Origin: an uncultured Microcaldota archaeon
GTDB lineage: Archaea > Micrarchaeota > Micrarchaeia > Anstonellales > Bilamarchaeaceae
DNA: 12,866 nucleotides
Assembly: GCA_903920925.1 (NCBI GenBank)
Contig: CAIXOA010000114.1
Location: 1-12,866, forward strand
Direction: 5' to 3'
Positions 12,846 through 12,866 of this stretch are shown here, in pieces (position 1 is the first letter of the stretch; each line of letters opens with the position of its first letter). A model generated the notes under the pieces. That model made no database searches. It had not been told where the DNA came from and saw only the letters and a list, made by a program, of their open reading frames with translations. The translations under genes were made by a program, and so were the position numbers.

Positions 12846-12866
12846 TTATGGGGGGAGCGCGGAAGC

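Noticed and set aside
1..12866. CRISPR arrays, insertion sequences, rRNA genes, toxin-antitoxin pairs, replication origin
   Set aside because: No regularly spaced direct repeats, transposase, rRNA-like sequence or paired small toxin/antitoxin frames were seen. Nothing beyond the structured element suggests a mobile region.

Overview
The window is archaeal. It carries FtsZ, Sec61-gamma/SecE, Spt5 (NusG-like, NGN+KOW), translation factor aEF-1beta with its usual small zinc-ribbon neighbour, archaeal-type L11, and the archaea-specific tRNA-dependent amidotransferase GatD/GatE. TATA-like boxes lie about 25 bases upstream of several starts, and some genes look leaderless. Gene density is very high, with no gap over 190 bases. 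Bacterial-type folate enzymes (GlyA, FolD) sit among archaeal information genes. That suggests a small-genome euryarchaeal or DPANN-like lineage, but this placement is inference with low confidence and no phylogeny was run.

Layout. Positions 1-3027 are on the minus strand: a truncated gene at the left edge, an unrecognised helical 277-residue protein, tRNA-Arg(GCG), and an unrecognised 579-residue protein with HEAT-like repeats. The 190-base gap between the tRNA and the 277-residue gene holds an unusual structured element (about 1004-1141). It is bounded by 14-base inverted repeats (13/14 matching), abuts the tRNA 3' end exactly, and is full of palindromes. From 3131 the plus strand carries ftsZ-secE-spt5, a tight cell-division, protein-export and transcription-elongation cluster ended by hairpins and a pyrimidine-rich tract. 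Next come glyA-folD (one-carbon folate unit) and zinc ribbon-aEF1B (translation). The minus strand resumes at 7638. Going upstream these genes are a membrane-anchored eight-bladed beta-propeller protein, L11 directly ahead of it in the same transcription unit, and a gatD-gatE operon with an ATGA overlap that runs to the right edge.

How the genes fit together. GatDE converts Glu-tRNA(Gln) to Gln-tRNA(Gln). With L11, aEF1B, the zinc ribbon, Spt5 and tRNA-Arg it forms a translation/transcription core. GlyA and FolD together make glycine and 5,10-methylene-, methenyl- and 10-formyl-folates. FtsZ and SecE serve division and Sec export, and the beta-propeller is a likely Sec client. L11 is not beside spt5, as it is in many archaea, but heads an operon with a cell-surface protein.

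The best candidate for something undescribed is the tRNA-abutting structured element at 1004-1141, which could be a non-coding RNA, a miniature mobile element or a regulatory array. Next is the HEAT-like gene with a 16-base palindrome between its TATA box and start codon.
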